This document shows, one piece after another, positions 16,498 through 25,133 of a stretch of DNA of 64,000 bases; positions within the stretch are counted from its first letter, which is position 1, and every line of letters starts with the position of its first letter. The position numbers and the translations under genes were made by a program. The stretch lies in the NCBI RefSeq assembly GCF_002368195.1, contig NZ_AP018178.1, forward strand, positions 5,174,145 through 5,238,144, given 5' to 3'. The stretch comes from Calothrix sp. NIES-2100. Its GTDB lineage: Bacteria > Cyanobacteriota > Cyanobacteriia > Cyanobacteriales > Nostocaceae. The notes under the pieces were generated by a model. The model did no database searches and had not been told where the DNA came from. It saw only the letters and a list, made by a program, of their open reading frames with translations.

Positions 16498-19400
16498 ATG
16501 ACTGGAAGCTATGAGTATAAAACTGGTGGAAGTTTAGGAGAAGCTGCTCCCAGTTACGTTGTGCGACAAGCGGATGATGAGTTTTATCGCTGGTTAAAAG
16601 CTGGTGAGTTTTGTTATATTTTTAACTCTCGGCAAATGGGTAAGACGAGCTTGCTAGTCCGTGCAATGAAACGACTGGAAGCTGAGGGCTATGCCTGTAT
16701 AACAATCGATGCTACAGAGCAGGGTAGTCAAGAAGTTGATATTGAAATGTGGTATGGCGGAATTGCTTACACTTTAGTAACTCGTTTAAAGGTTCTTGAT
16801 ATCAGAGAGTTTGATGCATGGTGGGATGAACGGATGAAAATCTCTCCCGTACAGCGTTTAGGGAGTTTTATTGAAGAAATATTGTTGCCCAAATTTACTA
16901 AAAATATCATTATTTCTATTGACGAAATAGACACTTTTATCAATTTAAATTTTCCCACAGATGATTTTTTTGCCCTCATTAGAAGCTTTTATGAAAAACG
17001 CAATCTCAATCCAGATTTTCACAGGTTAACTTTTGCTTTAGTTGGCGTAGCTACACCCTCGGATTTAATTCAAGACGAACGACGCACACCTTTTAATATT
17101 GGTAAAGCAATTGAATTGACTGGGTTTAAGTTAGAAGAAACCCATCCCCTCGCCCAGGGTTTAGCTACCAAAACTAATAATCCAATGGTAGTAATGGAAG
17201 CAATATTAAGCTGGACGGGAGGACAACCTTTTTTAACCCAAAAAGTCTGCTCGTTAATTTTTAATGCTGATTTTGCAATTCCTAATTATGAGGTTACACG
17301 GTGGGTAGAAGAATTGATACAAGCAAATATAATTTATAACTGGGAAGCCCAAGATGAACCAGAGCATTTAAAGACGATACGCAACTGGATATTAGGAGGG
17401 GAACAAGTTGCTGGGCGTTGGTTGGGATGGTATCAGCAAATTTTGCAAAACGGTGATATTGCAATTGACGATATGAAATTTCGCCTGACTGGTTTGGTGG
17501 TGAAACAGCAGGGCAGGTGGAAGGTTTATAACCAAATTTATGCTCATGTTTTTAATTTAAATTGGGTTGAAAAAGAGTTATCTAAACTGCGCCCCTATGC
17601 TGAAAGTTTTAATGCATGGAAGAGTAGTAACTTTCAAGATAATTCGCAGCTATTAAGGGGAAAAGAGTTAGAGAATGTCTCAAAGTGGGCGACTGATAAA
17701 AGTTTGAGTGATGAGGATTATCGATTTTTATCTACCAGCCAGAACTATGAATTGAAGCAAGTGCAACAGAAGACTCAGCGACAGATTCGATTAGGTTCTG
17801 GGTTTTTGGTTGTAGTGGCTATTGTTGCAGGAACCCTAGCTATTATTGCAAATAAACAACGTTTAGAAGCCCAAGAAGGTATAAATCTTGAAAAAACGGG
17901 ATCTGCTGCTTTACGCCAATTTGACTCTGAACCTTTAAAAGCTTTAGTCACAGCGATGGAGACAGCACAAAAATTAAAAGAAATAGTCAAAGATAACCGC
18001 CCTTTAGAAAAATATCCTGCTACTAGTCCTATTGTCACTTTGCAAACTATGCTGGATGATATTCATGAAAGCAATCAACTTGAAGGGCATGAGGGCGAAG
18101 TCTATAGTGCCACATTTAGTCCTAATGGACAGCGTATAATTTCTGCATCGGCTGACCACACTGTTAAAGTTTGGAATAGCCAAGGTAAGTGGCTTTTTGA
18201 CCTCAAAGGACATCAAGGAAAAGTCTACCGTGCCAGTTTTAGTCCTGATGGACAGCGTATTGTTACTGCATCTGAAGATAAAACTGCTAAAGTTTGGAAT
18301 AGTCAAGGTCAATGGCTTTTTGACCTCAAAGGACATCAGGGTCAAGTCTATGCTGCTAGCTTTAGTCCTGATGGACAGCGTATTGTTACTGCATCTGAAG
18401 ATAGAACAGCTAAAGTGTGGAATAGCCAAGGTCAGTGGCTTTTTGACCTCAAAGGACATCAGGGTCAAGTCTATAGTGCCAACTTTAGTCGTGATGGACA
18501 GCGTATTGTTACTGCATCTGAAGATAGAACAGCTAAAGTGTGGAATAGCCAAGGTCAATTGCTTTTTGACCTGAAAGAACATCAGGCTCCAATCTACAGT
18601 GCCAGCTTTAGTCCTAATGGACAGCGTATTGTTACAGCATCTGAAGATAATGAGGTAAATATTTGGGAAATTAAAAATAATTCACTAAATCCCCATCCTG
18701 ACCCTCTATTTATTAAACCGTTAAGCAATTATAATGTTATGAATGCTAATTTTAGTCCAGATGGAAGACGCATTGTTGTTACTTTTAATAACGGCAATGC
18801 TGAAATTTATCCTTTACTAGATATTGAACACCCTGATGATTTTATTGGTAATTTTAAGAGCTTTTCAAGCCCATTAAATATCCTTAAAGGTCATCAAAAA
18901 GCTGTCAATTATGCCAGTTACAGTCCTGATGGACAGCGTATGGTTACTGCATCTAGTGATAAAAGTGTTAGGGTTTGGAACATAAAAGAAAAAAACAACA
19001 TTTACCTCAAGAACAAAAATATCAGCTCCCTTGCATTCGGTAGAGTAGACCGTATAGTTGTTGGATTTAAAGACGGTAAAGCCCAAATATTAGACGTAAA
19101 AGGGAACTTAGTAGCTGAACTCAAAGGTCATCAAAAGGATGTTAACAAAACTGTTTTAAGTGACGACGGACAGTATGCTCTCACTATCTCAAGAGATGCT
19201 GTAAAATTATGGGACATGAAGGGCAATTTATTAGCCGATATCAAAGAAAATATAAAGGATGTCACAAATGGTACAGTTAGCGATAAAGGAAAGTATATTA
19301 TCACCACCATTCCAGATCAAGGAATTATCAAGATATGGGATAGTAAAGGTAATTTGCTAGCTGACTTTAAAGGGCATGAAAAAAATATTAACAATTTCAA

Positions 19401-20085
19401 GTTTAGCCCTGACGAAAAACACATAATTACAGTATCGGATGACCACATAGCAAAAGTATGGGATATCAAGGGTAAATTACTAACTGAGCTTAAGGGACAT
19501 CAAGATGCAGTCACCAGTGCTATATTTAGTCCTGATGGACAGCGCATTGTCACCACTTCACGCGATCAAACGGCAAAAATTTGGGATATGAAGGGTAAAT
19601 TACTAGCTGACCTCAAAGGATATCAGGATATAGTTACCCTTGCTGAATTTAGCTCCGATGGACAGCACATCGTTACCACATCAAACGAGCGTATTGCTAA
19701 AATATGGGATATTAAGGGGAACTTAGTGGCTGATCTTAAAGGACATCAGGATATAGTCACCCGTGCCAGTTTTAGCCCTGATGGACAGCGTATTGTTACT
19801 ACTTCAGCTGACTTGACTGCTAAGTTATGGGATTTAAATGGCATTTTGCTAGCAGATTTTAAAGAATATCATAAGTCAAATGTTGCTGGTGCGCGCTTTA
19901 TTGATGATGGACAGCGTATTGTGACTGTATCTGTTGAAAGGGGGTTTGATGGAGATCAAAGAGTTAGCATTGGAACATTTTTTGTTGGAGACTTGGATAA
20001 CTTACTAACCCGTGGCTGCAACTGGCTGCAAGATTATCTTTCCACCCATCCTGAAGTGCGGGAAAGGTTAAAGGTGTGTAAGTAA
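16498..20085 (+). CDS. AAA-like ATPase with C-terminal WD40 repeats
   Basis: A protein of about 1195 residues. The N-terminal AAA_35 ATPase has Walker A NSRQMGKTSLL at about 43-53 and Walker B IISIDEID near 140. One transmembrane helix lies at about 433-452 (LGSGFLVVVAIVAG). From about 530 to 1150 there are about 15 WD40-type repeats of roughly 41 residues, enough for two seven-bladed propellers. The first four repeats are almost identical. Large ATPase-WD40 proteins of this type are common in filamentous cyanobacteria and are assumed to be STAND-like sensors or scaffolds; some relatives belong to conflict systems. I chose the ATG at 16498; a TTG at 16477 would add seven residues. Divergent from the HTH-AAA gene. 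Confidence 0.8.
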   Translation: MTGSYEYKTGGSLGEAAPSYVVRQADDEFYRWLKAGEFCYIFNSRQMGKTSLLVRAMKRLEAEGYACITIDATEQGSQEVDIEMWYGGIAYTLVTRLKVLDIREFDAWWDERMKISPVQRLGSFIEEILLPKFTKNIIISIDEIDTFINLNFPTDDFFALIRSFYEKRNLNPDFHRLTFALVGVATPSDLIQDERRTPFNIGKAIELTGFKLEETHPLAQGLATKTNNPMVVMEAILSWTGGQPFLTQKVCSLIFNADFAIPNYEVTRWVEELIQANIIYNWEAQDEPEHLKTIRNWILGGEQVAGRWLGWYQQILQNGDIAIDDMKFRLTGLVVKQQGRWKVYNQIYAHVFNLNWVEKELSKLRPYAESFNAWKSSNFQDNSQLLRGKELENVSKWATDKSLSDEDYRFLSTSQNYELKQVQQKTQRQIRLGSGFLVVVAIVAGTLAIIANKQRLEAQEGINLEKTGSAALRQFDSEPLKALVTAMETAQKLKEIVKDNRPLEKYPATSPIVTLQTMLDDIHESNQLEGHEGEVYSATFSPNGQRIISASADHTVKVWNSQGKWLFDLKGHQGKVYRASFSPDGQRIVTASEDKTAKVWNSQGQWLFDLKGHQGQVYAASFSPDGQRIVTASEDRTAKVWNSQGQWLFDLKGHQGQVYSANFSRDGQRIVTASEDRTAKVWNSQGQLLFDLKEHQAPIYSASFSPNGQRIVTASEDNEVNIWEIKNNSLNPHPDPLFIKPLSNYNVMNANFSPDGRRIVVTFNNGNAEIYPLLDIEHPDDFIGNFKSFSSPLNILKGHQKAVNYASYSPDGQRMVTASSDKSVRVWNIKEKNNIYLKNKNISSLAFGRVDRIVVGFKDGKAQILDVKGNLVAELKGHQKDVNKTVLSDDGQYALTISRDAVKLWDMKGNLLADIKENIKDVTNGTVSDKGKYIITTIPDQGIIKIWDSKGNLLADFKGHEKNINNFKFSPDEKHIITVSDDHIAKVWDIKGKLLTELKGHQDAVTSAIFSPDGQRIVTTSRDQTAKIWDMKGKLLADLKGYQDIVTLAEFSSDGQHIVTTSNERIAKIWDIKGNLVADLKGHQDIVTRASFSPDGQRIVTTSADLTAKLWDLNGILLADFKEYHKSNVAGARFIDDGQRIVTVSVERGFDGDQRVSIGTFFVGDLDNLLTRGCNWLQDYLSTHPEVRERLKVCK
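18207..18575 (+). repeat. In-gene 123-bp tandem repeat encoding WD40 blades
   Basis: Units starting at 18207, 18330 and 18453 are nearly identical at the DNA level, with a period of 123 bases (41 codons); a fourth, more diverged unit follows at 18576. Low synonymous divergence indicates recent duplication or gene conversion. Confidence 0.85.
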
Positions 20086-20206
20086 GAAAATTGAGGGGTA
20101 TTAAGGTGCGATCTCAGTACCAGTTTTCATGCACTTCAATTAGGTTATTGTGGCTATGCGTTAGCGCAGCTTCAATTAGCGATCTCTCTTTTGTTTGAGA
20201 GGATAA

Positions 20207-20350
20207 AGTGCGATCGCCCAGCTTCACCATGCGATCGCCTTTTTGTTTGAGTTGATGGAGTGCGATCGCCCAGCTTCATCAAGCGATCGCCTTTTTGTTT
20301 GAGTTGATGGAGTGTGATCACCCAGCTTCATCAAGCGATCGCTTTTTTCA
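20207..20350. repeat. 52-bp tandem repeat built on HIP1 hairpins
   Basis: Two full units (20207-20258, 20259-20310) and one partial unit (from 20311) repeat with a period of 52 bases; a decayed unit precedes them. Each unit has two GCGATCGC sites about 20 bases apart that can form a hairpin, followed by CTTTTTG, which resembles a terminator. It lies between the WD40 gene and the GST gene. Confidence 0.85.
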
Positions 20351-20417
20351 GCCACCGAGATACAGTTAACATTAAAAAGCATTCCACACTTACAAAGTTC
20401 TTGAATCTCAAGTAATT

Positions 20418-20969
20418 ATGCTGAAACTTTACGGTGGTACTCGTACTCGTGCGTCAATCATCGAGTGGTATTTACAAGAATTGGGAATTCCCTACGAATT
20501 TGTACTCCTAGATATGCAATCAGGTGAACATCTTCAGCCTGAGTATTTGAAACTTAACCCAATGGGGAAAGTTCCAGCATTAGTGGATGGGGACTTCCAG
20601 ATTTGGGAATCAGGGGCAATTTTGTTGTATCTTGCCGATAAATATGGCAAAACACCACTTTCACCTGAGGAACGTGGTGTTTTGTCGCAGTGGGTATTTT
20701 TTGCCAATGCTACTCTGGGGCCTGGAATTTTTGGGGAAGAGAATCGAAAACGGGAAATGACTCGTTTGTTAACTCCCTTGAATAACATTTTTGAACAGCA
20801 ACCTTTTTTATTGGGTAATGAATTTAGTGTTGCTGATGTAGCTGTGGGATCTATCCTAAATTACTTTTTGCTTTTGCTGAAGCTAGATTTGAGTTCTTAT
20901 CCAGCCGTATTGGATTATATCAAACGCATATCTGAACGTCCGGCATTTTCCATTGGTAAAAGAGCTTAA
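20418..20969 (+). CDS. Glutathione S-transferase family protein
   Basis: A 183-residue protein with a thioredoxin-fold GST N-terminal domain: LYGGTRTRASIIEWYLQE at the start, the cis-proline motif GKVPALVDG near residue 54, and WESGAILLYLADKYG near 66, which binds the glutathione gamma-glutamyl part. A short all-helical C-terminal domain follows with FSVADVAVGS. It is slightly shorter than typical GSTs (about 200 residues). The likely role is glutathione conjugation or reduction in stress defence; the substrate is unknown. No operon partner; a hairpin lies 23 bases past the stop. Confidence 0.85.
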   Translation: MLKLYGGTRTRASIIEWYLQELGIPYEFVLLDMQSGEHLQPEYLKLNPMGKVPALVDGDFQIWESGAILLYLADKYGKTPLSPEERGVLSQWVFFANATLGPGIFGEENRKREMTRLLTPLNNIFEQQPFLLGNEFSVADVAVGSILNYFLLLLKLDLSSYPAVLDYIKRISERPAFSIGKRA

Positions 20970-20991
20970 CTAAATCGTTTCATTGACATAA

Positions 20992-21016
20992 ATCCCCACG
21001 CTTCAAGGGTGGGGAT
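20992..21016 (+). terminator. Hairpin after the GST gene
   Basis: ATCCCCAC and GTGGGGAT pair perfectly over 8 bp with a nine-base loop, 23 bases past the GST stop codon. There is no T-run, so this is a possible terminator or dispersed palindrome. Confidence 0.4.
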
Positions 21017-21134
21017 CGCACTACCTATTTCCATCAACTTCAATTAGCGATCGCCCATAACACTACCGAATTTACCTAACCAAAATTAGCGATCGCATCG
21101 ACAAAACATCATACCTGACGACAAGCCGAACACT

Positions 21135-21389
21135 TTAACTCTCCAGTGCTGTTAACCACGACTGCAAATCAGCCAAGCTGATAAAATCAAGTAAAGCTTC
21201 GCTCCAATCTTCGAGAACAGGTAAGGGCAAACTAAAAATTTGCGATCGCACTTCTGGAAATATTTCTCCAAAGCGCTTAGTTAACTTTCGGGTAATCTAA
21301 TTAGCTGTTGCTTCTTGTCTTCCTTCTTCCTTGATTTCCCGGTAAACTCTCGTTTCTTTCAGTGTTATTCCTAGTTCTCCATTCTATAA
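21135..21389 (-). pseudogene. Remnant of a DUF4351 / Rpn-family (PD-(D/E)XK transposase-like) protein
   Basis: On the minus strand the frame reads a fragment with KETRVYREIKEEGRQEATAN, then a TAG stop near 21300, then ITRKLTKRFGEIFPEVRSQI and ending in LLDFISLADLQSWLTALES. The second half is the C-terminal DUF4351 domain of cyanobacterial Rpn-like proteins. The stop codon sits where the intact protein would continue, and the nuclease domain that should precede it is missing. It is therefore a truncated pseudogene. The intact family is abundant in Nostocales and linked to recombination and mobile DNA. Confidence 0.6.
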
Positions 21390-21845
21390 TTCTATGCACC
21401 CTCATATAAGTAGAACGTCGTGAATATTTATAATCGGGATTAGGCAGGAGGCAGAAGGAAAGAGGGTTTTATCTCTTTTACCTTTCTTAACATACATTGA
21501 TTTTTCCCAACGACTTACTTAAAATCAGTATAAGTATTTACTATGTGTATCCTATTTGATTTATCTGAAGCTAGGTACACTTTTATTCTTATTTCCCTGT
21601 TAAGATTTCCCTATTCCCTGTTTCCTCCCTAAGCAAACAATTTCCCAAATAAAACCGGATTGCTATATAAAACCTTGTTTTTTGGATTTATTTGGCAAAA
21701 AGGAAATTGGTATTAATTTAAATAAGTTTAAAAGCTTAAATTATGTTATGGTTAGAAAAAAGAGAAATATTTTTGGTCAAGGTAAGGACTATATAGACGC
21801 TATCCAAATATAAATTTCAACATCCTCTATATGGGGAAATATGCT
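21390..21845. other. Gene-free region before the first RRM gene
   Basis: AT-rich sequence with TTTCCC-type low-complexity stretches. No gene or palindrome that I can support. It must include the promoter and leader of the RRM gene at 21846. Confidence 0.4.
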
Positions 21846-22100
21846 ATGTCAGTTTATATTGGTAATTTATCCCATGAAATTGAAGATGAAGACATCAGAC
21901 AAGTCTTTTTAATGTATGGGTCTGTGAGGAAAATTCTAGTATCTACGAATCAAAAAACAGGTGAGAAGAGGGGATTTGCAGTTGTAGAAATGGAAACAGA
22001 CGCCCAAGAAGTAGCAGCAATTAATGGATTAAGAGGTGCTGAATGGATGGGTTATAGCCTGAAGGTGAATAGAGCTAAGACAATTGTAGACGTAGCTTAA
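21846..22100 (+). CDS. Small RRM RNA-binding protein without glycine-rich tail
   Basis: An 84-residue protein made of one RNA recognition motif. RNP2 is VYIGNL at the start and RNP1 is KRGFAVVEM near residue 45. It ends shortly after the domain and lacks the glycine-rich C-terminus seen in the cold-inducible Rbp proteins. I chose the ATG at 21846 (MSVYIGNL) by homology with the other two RRM proteins in the window; an ATG at 21831 would add five residues. The leader differs from those of the other two rbp genes and has no matching hairpin. It may be constitutively expressed. Confidence 0.85.
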   Translation: MSVYIGNLSHEIEDEDIRQVFLMYGSVRKILVSTNQKTGEKRGFAVVEMETDAQEVAAINGLRGAEWMGYSLKVNRAKTIVDVA

Positions 22101-22220
22101 TCTGTCCTTAATGCATATTTTCTGCGCTCAGTGGTTGAATTCTCGTAGTGGTTACATACAACCTCAGAGAGATTCCCACAAAAAGAAGGCAAAAAATCCC
22201 ATAAATATATGAAGGTTGAG

Positions 22221-22457
22221 ATGAATAACTATAGTAGAGAGGAGAAATTGAAAATTAAAGCGTTGGATGTCAAAGCTGGCGATCGCATCGTTGCCTACTG
22301 CAAGAACAAACGGCAGATTTGTAAAGTGAAGCAAATTTTAGATCTCAGTCAGACTAATGTCACACTCTCAGTATTCACAACTGAGCATTATCGTGGCTGC
22401 TTAGTCTCATGTGTAGTCAGGTTCCAGTGGGACGCTTTAGTCGAATTAGTCAGCTAG
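22221..22457 (+). CDS. Small basic hypothetical protein
   Basis: A protein of 78 residues (82 if the ATG at 22209 is used). AAGG lies five bases before the ATG at 22221, which favours that start. It contains an HIP1 site in its coding sequence. The sequence is basic at the N-terminus, with the core VKAGDRIVAYCKNKRQICKV, which could form a small beta-barrel. I do not recognise a family. It lies between two RRM genes on the same strand but has its own ribosome binding site and long flanks. Confidence 0.5.
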   Translation: MNNYSREEKLKIKALDVKAGDRIVAYCKNKRQICKVKQILDLSQTNVTLSVFTTEHYRGCLVSCVVRFQWDALVELVS

Positions 22458-22543
22458 TATATAATATTTTTTCCCCTCGTCCACCTAAAAGTTGATTTCT
22501 ATGTCATAATAGAAGATGAGAATTAATTCGGTTAACAGCGTTT

Positions 22544-22636
22544 GTTTTTAGTATTGACAGGCTTTTTGTTTTTGGTATTTACAAACTTTTCTCCGAAATC
22601 TAAATCTCTACACATTTACAATTTCGGAGACAATCT
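22544..22636 (+). promoter_or_regulatory. Conserved rbp leader with a hairpin that masks the ribosome binding site
   Basis: A perfect 10-bp inverted repeat, TCTCCGAAAT at 22590-22599 and ATTTCGGAGA at 22621-22630, encloses a 21-base loop. The 3' arm contains the Shine-Dalgarno GGAG, seven to eight bases before the start codon. The loop sequence and an upstream TATTGACAGGCTTTT element recur in the leader of the minus-strand rbp gene at 25742, so the leader is conserved between paralogues. Expression of Anabaena rbp genes is known to rise in the cold and to depend on the 5' leader; masking of the ribosome binding site would fit such control. Confidence 0.65.
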
Positions 22637-22945
22637 ATGTCAGTTTATGTAGGCAATCTTTCTTACGAAGTTACAGAAGAGAGTTTGAATGCTGTGTTTG
22701 CAGAATATGGTTCTGTCAAGCGGGTTCAGCTACCTACCGATCGGGAAACCGGTCGTGTACGCGGCTTTGGTTTTGTGGAAATGGGTACTGATGCAGAAGA
22801 AACTGCCGCCATTGAAGCGCTTGATGGTGCAGAGTGGATGGGAAGAGACCTAAAAGTAAATAAGGCTAAGCCCAAGGAAGATAGAGGAGGTTCGTTTGGT
22901 GGTGGTGGAAACCGTAGCAATTACGGTGGACGTAACCGTTACTAA
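22637..22945 (+). CDS. Glycine-rich RRM RNA-binding protein (Rbp type)
   Basis: A 102-residue protein. The RRM domain spans residues 1-80 with RNP2 VYVGNL and RNP1 RGFGFVEM. A short glycine- and arginine-rich tail (GGSFGGGGNRSNYGGRNRY) follows. It matches the cyanobacterial Rbp family, which binds U- and G-rich RNA, is induced by cold and is thought to act as an RNA chaperone. The conserved leader carries the hairpin described separately, and a clear intrinsic terminator follows, so the gene is a single transcription unit. It is about 80% similar to the rbp gene at 25443-25742. Confidence 0.92.
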   Translation: MSVYVGNLSYEVTEESLNAVFAEYGSVKRVQLPTDRETGRVRGFGFVEMGTDAEETAAIEALDGAEWMGRDLKVNKAKPKEDRGGSFGGGGNRSNYGGRNRY

Positions 22946-23008
22946 GCTTCACTAATTTAGTTATTTGACCTAAACCGTTAGTTCAACAAATTAACTTGAT
23001 GTATTAGC

Positions 23009-23037
23009 GGCTCAGGCATTACTGCTTGAGCCTTTTT
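23009..23037 (+). terminator. Intrinsic terminator of the rbp gene
   Basis: GGCTCAGGCA and TGCTTGAGCC pair over 10 bp with one G-U pair around a TTAC loop, followed directly by TTTTT. Confidence 0.85.
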
Positions 23038-23106
23038 GCTACAGAGTTTAGACTGCCAACGAAAATGTCACCTTGAGAAGCTAAAACCCTTTTTCTGGAA
23101 TTCTTT

Positions 23107-23412
23107 ATGACAAACTTAACCTTGACCATTCAACCTGCTGTTCTGATCACTATCATAGGTGAAACAGTCTTGAAAGAAAAGATTGTGAAGCTGCTAAAAA
23201 GCCATAGTGTAAGCGGTTACACCATTAGTCAAGTACAAGGTGAGGGTGGACATGGAAAACGCTTGGCAGATATGGCAGGTTACAACACTAATATTGAAAT
23301 AAAAACTCTTGTTTCATCAGAAGACTCTGATGCTATCTTTGAGGCACTAAAAGAGGAGCAAGGCAAGCACGCCTTAATTGCCTTTCGGCACAAAGTAGAA
23401 GCCTTCTATTGA
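23107..23412 (+). CDS. PII-like (GlnB superfamily) signalling protein
   Basis: A 101-residue protein with the ferredoxin-like PII fold pattern. Its core VSGYTISQVQGEGGHGKR around residues 35-55 matches the end of beta-2 and the start of a T-loop in PII-like proteins such as SbtB. The T-loop is short and lacks the GlnB uridylylation or phosphorylation site context, so it is not canonical GlnB. Such proteins bind nucleotides and control a partner, often a transporter. No transporter gene is adjacent; the neighbours are an rbp gene and a thioredoxin gene on the same strand. The fold call is good, the partner unknown. Confidence 0.7.
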   Translation: MTNLTLTIQPAVLITIIGETVLKEKIVKLLKSHSVSGYTISQVQGEGGHGKRLADMAGYNTNIEIKTLVSSEDSDAIFEALKEEQGKHALIAFRHKVEAFY

Positions 23413-23522
23413 TTAACTCTTTTTCATCAATTTGAGGTGAAAGATTGAATCTTCGTTGCCTAAAATGTCGTCGAAAATTCTTTTTTTTTTGAAATTTCAG
23501 TTTAATAGTGAGGAATTAAAAA

Positions 23523-23855
23523 ATGTCTACTGAAACTGATGTAGTTGCCTACATTCAAGAAAGTGAATTTGATAGTCTATTAAGTCAAGAAAAAGTTGTT
23601 GTAGTGGACTTTACTGCTACTTGGTGTGGCCCTTGTCGTCTGATCAGTCCATTAATGGATCAACTCGCCGAAGAATACAAAGGCCGCGCTAAAGTCGTTA
23701 AAGTAGACGTGGATAACAACAAACCGATGTTCAAAAAATTCGGTCTTCGCAGTATTCCAGCGGTTTTAATTTTCAAAGATGGTGAGTTAGTAGAAACTAT
23801 CGTCGGAGTTTCTCCTTACGAACAATTTAGCAGTGCTGTTTTGCAGCTGCTTTAG
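23523..23855 (+). CDS. trxA: Thioredoxin
   Basis: A 110-residue thioredoxin with the active site WCGPC near residue 37, the cis-proline in SIPAVLIFKDG near 81, and the usual buried aspartate in VVVVDFTATW. It reduces disulfides in target proteins using electrons from ferredoxin- or NADPH-thioredoxin reductase. GAGGA lies eight bases before the ATG. The acidic N-terminal extension (MSTETDVVAYIQESEF) is short. It is followed 118 bases later by a gene for an unrecognised protein. Confidence 0.93.
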   Translation: MSTETDVVAYIQESEFDSLLSQEKVVVVDFTATWCGPCRLISPLMDQLAEEYKGRAKVVKVDVDNNKPMFKKFGLRSIPAVLIFKDGELVETIVGVSPYEQFSSAVLQLL

Positions 23856-23973
23856 CTTGTTTTTGGGGAGATTTCTAGTTCTCCCATTTTTTTGGGAGGT
23901 ACTCAACCATAATTCTATTACCCCTAAAAATTCTCCTACACATACAATCTACACAATACTAGGTGTAGTAACC

Positions 23974-24483
23974 ATGAACCCAGAAGCCAAACAAATTGTT
24001 AGTGAACTAAGGCGTGAATTCTACTCTCTATTTGCTGCTGCTATGAAGAAACCAGTGAGCATAAGTAGCACATCCTATAGTAGTAATTCTCCTATTGCAT
24101 CTTGGATAGATGAAAGGCAGCAACTGAATTATGTAAATATATATGCTTACATGGCACCTGACGAATTTAACCCATTGCGCCCGTTCATTCTGCGGCTGGC
24201 GATTAATAAAAGCGCTCTTCAATTCATGATGGGAAAAAAGTTCCAACAATCCCGAGGACTTAATCTGGTATGGGACTTTGAGTTAACTGTATTGCCAAGA
24301 GAAATTTTAGATTTTCTGCCTTGGATAGTTAGCTTAGTTGAATCCCACGAGCAAGTTGCACCCTTAAGACTACAGTCACCACCCCATCCCTTTGAATTAA
24401 AAGTACCGGCGCTTGAGTTATGTAATAACGCATGGACTCTTGAAGCTTCTTGCCTCCTCACAAAAATGATGCAGCCAGTATAG
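23974..24483 (+). CDS. Hypothetical protein downstream of thioredoxin
   Basis: A 169-residue protein that I do not recognise. The frame is open further upstream into the thioredoxin gene, but the ATG at 23974 with AGGTG upstream is the sensible start, because the preceding region is a low-complexity leader. No signal peptide or transmembrane segment is visible. The sequence is rich in aromatic residues (for example NLVWDFELTVLPREILDFLPW) and looks like a globular cytosolic protein. It is on the same strand as trxA and may be co-transcribed. It is convergent with the gene at 24524. Confidence 0.6.
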   Translation: MNPEAKQIVSELRREFYSLFAAAMKKPVSISSTSYSSNSPIASWIDERQQLNYVNIYAYMAPDEFNPLRPFILRLAINKSALQFMMGKKFQQSRGLNLVWDFELTVLPREILDFLPWIVSLVESHEQVAPLRLQSPPHPFELKVPALELCNNAWTLEASCLLTKMMQPV

Positions 24484-24523
24484 TATTTTAGTTAACGCAG
24501 TCAAACACAACCACAATTGATAA

Positions 24524-24937
24524 TTACTGCAAGTTTTCTGTGCTTATATCTCTATTCACATCTACTGAGCCATTTGCATCCACACTTGCTGCTTCTTTGG
24601 TAAAATACTTTAAAGTTGAAGCTAAAGCTAGTTGAGAAGCTACTTGATAAGCTACCTCTTTCGAGATTTCCTGTTGTTGATTTAACAACTCAAGAAAGCT
24701 TTCAAAATCACGCATCACACAATATCTGTGTAATGCAGATTTTTTTTCTATTAGATTAAATTTTTCGTCAATCTTATCTTTTGCTTCTTTTTCTGCCTCA
24801 GCAATTGAATTGACGAATCCGCCATTATGACATAATTCACCAAAAATTTTATAGTAATAAGCTTTTCTACTTAATGATTCCTCTTCAATGTGAATTGAAT
24901 GAAACTTGTATTCAATTTTGAATTTTTTAGATTCCAT
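24524..24937 (-). CDS. Hypothetical protein
   Basis: A 137-residue protein without a recognised family. The N-terminal half has alternating beta-type sequence (KFKIEYKFHSIHIEEE), and the rest is charged and helical, with a low-complexity tail rich in Ser, Asp and Val. No signal peptide. Base use is AT-rich. It is convergent with the preceding gene and stands alone. Confidence 0.45.
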   Translation of the reverse strand: MESKKFKIEYKFHSIHIEEESLSRKAYYYKIFGELCHNGGFVNSIAEAEKEAKDKIDEKFNLIEKKSALHRYCVMRDFESFLELLNQQQEISKEVAYQVASQLALASTLKYFTKEAASVDANGSVDVNRDISTENLQ

Positions 24938-25133
24938 AAATAGATGTCATCACATGATTAACTAAAAATAATCTTGAATTTGTAGTTTTTTTTTGTTCAT
25001 CGTTCCCAACGATAATTTTCTACCCCCACATTGGTGGTGCAGGGGATTTATGACTATTATCACGTTAAAGTTGCAATTTTTAATTTGCTCTCCGAGCACT
25101 TATAAGGATAGAGAGATGATACAAACTTGAGAC

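Noticed and set aside
18004..18582. 192-codon minus-strand frame inside the WD40 gene
   Set aside because: Its internal repeats mirror the WD40 units of the real gene on the plus strand; it is an antisense shadow.
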